Positions 61,576-64,000 of a stretch of 64,000 nt of DNA are shown here, in pieces. The DNA lies in the NCBI RefSeq assembly GCF_003254395.2, contig NC_037651.1, forward strand, positions 3,038,001-3,102,000. Reading direction: 5' to 3'. The DNA comes from Apis mellifera. Its lineage: Eukaryota; Arthropoda; Insecta; Hymenoptera; Apidae. Each line of letters begins with the position of its first letter. The first letter of the stretch is position 1. The notes beneath the pieces were generated by a model. The model was given only the letters and a program-made list of their open reading frames with translations, was not told where the DNA came from and did no database searches. The translations under genes and the position numbers were made by a program.

Positions 61576-61990
61576 ATAACTATTATATAAATAAAAGATA
61601 AATAAATAATTGGATGCATGCATAAATGTCAAAAATTATATAATAAAAAATTATATAACAATATAAATGAATAAAATAAAAAAGTCTATGAATAAATCAC
61701 TAAACAAATGTATAAATAACTGAATAAATGAAGCAATGAACAAATAAATAAAGGAATTTGTGAAGTACATAAATGAACAAAATATAAAAGTTTAAATATT
61801 AAAAATCACTAGACAAATATGAATGAATAAACATATAAGCAATTAAATAATTAAAGAATTGATAAATAATCTTATGTAACGTGTAAATTTGATCAAAAAA
61901 TATACAAATAAATCAATAAAAAAATTATTAAATAAATAAATAATTATATGACTAATGGTATGAATTTATCAATAATTTGATGTGTATGTA
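61576..61990. repeat. Satellite unit copy 3, partial and diverged
   Basis: The first 170 bp match copy 2 closely (offset 1445). The identity falls after about 61745 and ends near 61990, where unique DNA begins. Confidence 0.65.
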
Positions 61991-62079
61991 ATTAGACCAT
62001 ATTATTAGTGCTTGTTTTACCAAAGAATAATTGTGGTGGTTCCATATTTTACGGTAATTACTTGTGATGTAAATTTCAG

Positions 62080-62224
62080 AGGGTTGACACACATCAGACG
62101 AGGTGTAACTTGGAATCTTGGCTTGTTTACAGAAATTTCAATTATTTCATATCTAACATTTCTCTGCCTCGGATTTAATTAGATTAATTAACGTTGCAAT
62201 GCTTATTTAAAATACATTTTGCAG
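62080..62224 (+). other. Weak candidate plus-strand exon
   Basis: The block follows GTAAATTTCAG (acceptor-like, with few pyrimidines) and ends TTTTGCAG before GTAGGG (donor-like). It lies in non-repetitive DNA (62000-62280). It contains stop codons in the frames I checked by eye and no other exon can be joined to it. A minus-strand reading of part of the same block is also possible. Confidence 0.15.
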
Positions 62225-63340
62225 GTAGGGACTTGTATATATAATATTTCAACTGTGATACGTGTCATGCGACTTTGTGGAATTTTTTATTTTACACGTT
62301 GATATCTTTATCTTTCTTTATTAAAATTTTTTTTTAATATTTCGAGAAGAAAATAATTCTTATCACGTTCTTCTGTATAATAAAGAAAAATTGTTGGAAA
62401 AAATAAATTGGATTTGAATTTTAGATCTGCGAAAGCAATATTTTTTTATTAATTTTTTAAAAATTAATATGTAAAAATCAAGTGGATGCATCGAGACTTA
62501 AAAATTATTTTAAAACTTATATTTGAAAAATGAATATTTTAAATGGACAGATGATAAACAAGTCGCGTATTCTTCTTGTAGCGAATAGGTAGTTTTTTTG
62601 TATGAAATTTTGGTTATTATTATTTATAAAGAAGTATGAATAAAAAGAATGGATACTTAAAAGAAACTTTGTCATGTATTATTTATAACGAAAATTATAT
62701 TGATGATAGATAATTGAACGATAATCATCTTTTTTGCTTAATTTTTAATTAATATAAAAAGTCATCGTTACAAGTAAAGTTACATAGTGTAAAGAAATTA
62801 AAAATATGATTAGAATTCAACCAGAACTATCAGAAATTTTCCTGTAATAATGTTTTCAATTCAAACTGCGCGTAAAAGAATCATTTCAGATGTCAACGTT
62901 TAAATTGTAAATTTATTGACGTGATTTATGACAACAATTCCTTTCATATTCGTTTTATACAAAAACCAATTTGTCACGCGTGTGCACGACTGTTTTTATT
63001 TTACGATTTTCCAATTTTCCCATTCAAATTTAACGTGTTCACAAAAGTAAGATGATAGTGAAACACGATGTTGCATTATTCTTAAAATCTTTTAAAATAT
63101 TACTTTGTTGTTGTATAATTTTTAAAAATTTGAAATATTTTATTTATACGAGATATTTTTGGAAAAATGACTTTAGATAATCAAAACAAACGTTACATTT
63201 TATTTCATTATATTTCATTAACAAAATAGAAGCAATTCGTAACTATCGATTCAAAAGCGGAAGGAAAAAAAAAAAGGGAGAAGATAATCGAAATTTAATC
63301 GTAATTTATACAATTCTAAATTCTATTCGAAATTCCGCAA
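62225..63340. other. AT-rich stretch without genes
   Basis: AT-rich with T runs near 62327. No signal I can support. Confidence 0.6.
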
Positions 63341-63638
63341 AATGATCGATCGAGACATCTTGCGCAGCTTTTCGTTATCGCACTGAATTTCAGTCAAGAA
63401 TTAATACCTCGCTTAATACCTGCCGTTCTTCTTCACCATAGTAAATAAATAAAGCGGAAGGATAGGTAAATAAAGCATCCTACTCAGTCGACAGCGCTCT
63501 TACATCCCTTCACCCTCCTTTCTTTCTTCGACCATTCATCCCTCTCTCGCCCACCGCACGCACCGCTCCTTCCTTCCTCCATCCGGTACACGATTTCAAC
63601 CCTCCGCCATTCCTTGCATAGCCGTCCGCGGTGTTTAC
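63341..63638. other. GC-richer island flanking the candidate exon
   Basis: Pyrimidine-rich on the plus strand (CCCTTCACCCTCCTTTC near 63506), with TTAATACCT repeated near 63400 and 63413. It would be the start of the intron downstream of the candidate exon. Frames through it are purine- or pyrimidine-biased. Confidence 0.4.
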
Positions 63639-63811
63639 CTGCGGGGAACCATCGACCCACGTCGACATACTCGTTCCCGGTGTCGGAGGAATACTCCAAT
63701 TTGTCAACCGCGTACGAGCACTTTTTTTCCCTAAGACCCTCGGTTGTCGTGTTTCGAAGGGTGGGCTTTCATGAGAGCGACACGCGTCAAGGGTGTCGTA
63801 GTGGCGTATCC
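63639..63811 (-). CDS. Candidate internal coding exon, product unknown
   Basis: On the minus strand the block is preceded by CTCTTGGACACAG and followed, after CCCCGCAG, by GTAAACACC, both good splice signals. Exactly one of the three frames is open across all 173 bp. It would begin with two bases completing a codon and end on a codon boundary, that is 57 full codons. The peptide is mixed in composition with a Pro/Thr/Ser-rich C-terminal half and no low-complexity run. I do not recognise a family. A 57-codon open frame can arise by chance at this GC content, and no neighbouring exon was found. Confidence 0.35.
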
Positions 63812-64000
63812 CTGTGTCCAAGAGGTCATAGTGTTGATCTTGGGTGAAATGGGAATTGATGGAGATCAATTCGTTGCAATATTTCTATTTTATTGTTATT
63901 TTAAATTATTAGATTCTTTTTCTTTTTTTAATTAAAAATATCTGTAATTTATTCATCAAACAGCTTCTTTTTTCAATATTTTCTTTATTTTTGGAAATTA
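63812..64000. other. AT-rich right edge
   Basis: AT-rich with T runs. It would lie in the intron upstream of the candidate exon if that exon is real. Confidence 0.5.

Larger units (their letters stand above)
57400..61990. repeat. AT satellite of alternating T-rich and A-rich blocks
   Basis: About 4.6 kb made almost only of words such as TTTATT, TTCATT, AATAAA and GAATAAAT. The plus strand is T-rich at about 57420-58250, 59240-59820 and 60690-61270, and A-rich at about 58260-59235, 59820-60685 and 61270-61990. The A-rich blocks carry AAATAAATGAACAGAACAAAT-like and TTTGATGCAT words whose reverse complements occur in the T-rich blocks, so the blocks look like one word family in opposite orientations. 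The outer left T-rich block is more diverged. Frames inside it encode only Ile, Phe, Tyr and His-rich strings and are not genes. Confidence 0.75.

Overview
This window is AT-rich eukaryotic DNA. Short GC-richer islands, in which CpG words such as CGAA and ACGA are frequent, sit in long AT-rich stretches full of A/T homopolymers and microsatellites. No open reading frame exceeds about 170 codons and none resembles a protein family I can name. There is no bacterial operon structure, no CRISPR array and no convincing tRNA or rRNA. The composition suits an insect, and a hymenopteran such as a honey bee would fit well, but that is inference from base composition only.

Layout. Positions 1-50 kb look like intergenic or deep intronic DNA: AT-rich stretches alternating with islands of roughly 200-1000 bp. 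Several islands carry palindromes or recognisable factor-binding words and may be enhancers. Landmarks are a cluster of AGATGGCGCT words (1251-1605), DRE words beside an E-box palindrome (7772-7792) and in a second cluster (31330-31408), a (TA)24 microsatellite (18428-18475), a MITE-like element (37608-37937), a purine-rich island (46.9-47.4 kb) and an alternating purine/pyrimidine tract with a 16-bp palindrome (48.0 kb).

The most gene-like part is the minus strand between about 57.3 and 52.4 kb. A compact promoter (CCAAT box, E2F-type TTTTGGCGCGC, twin TCAGT initiators) is followed by a chain of short exon-like blocks, each bounded by GT...AG signals: 57166-57237, 56194-56294, 55611-55662, 55448-55521, 54252-54319, 53665-53871, and a last exon starting at 53584. 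No long reading frame runs through them; one small frame of about 60 codons crosses exons 4-6. The best reading is a spliced long non-coding RNA, a small-peptide gene, or the 5' non-coding exons of a gene lying to the left. The last exon would run into a region with seven copies of a CGCAACACTAATAA-type motif, and further left lies a roughly 74-bp tandem repeat bracketed by a 15-bp inverted repeat.

Positions 57.4-62.0 kb hold a large AT satellite: a unit of about 1449 bp, present in slightly more than two near-identical copies, built of a T-rich half and an A-rich half that look like opposite orientations of one short TTTATT-type word family. The right end (63.3-63.9 kb) is another island with a candidate 173-bp minus-strand coding exon.

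Exon calls rest on splice signals read by eye. RNA-seq alignment would settle them.
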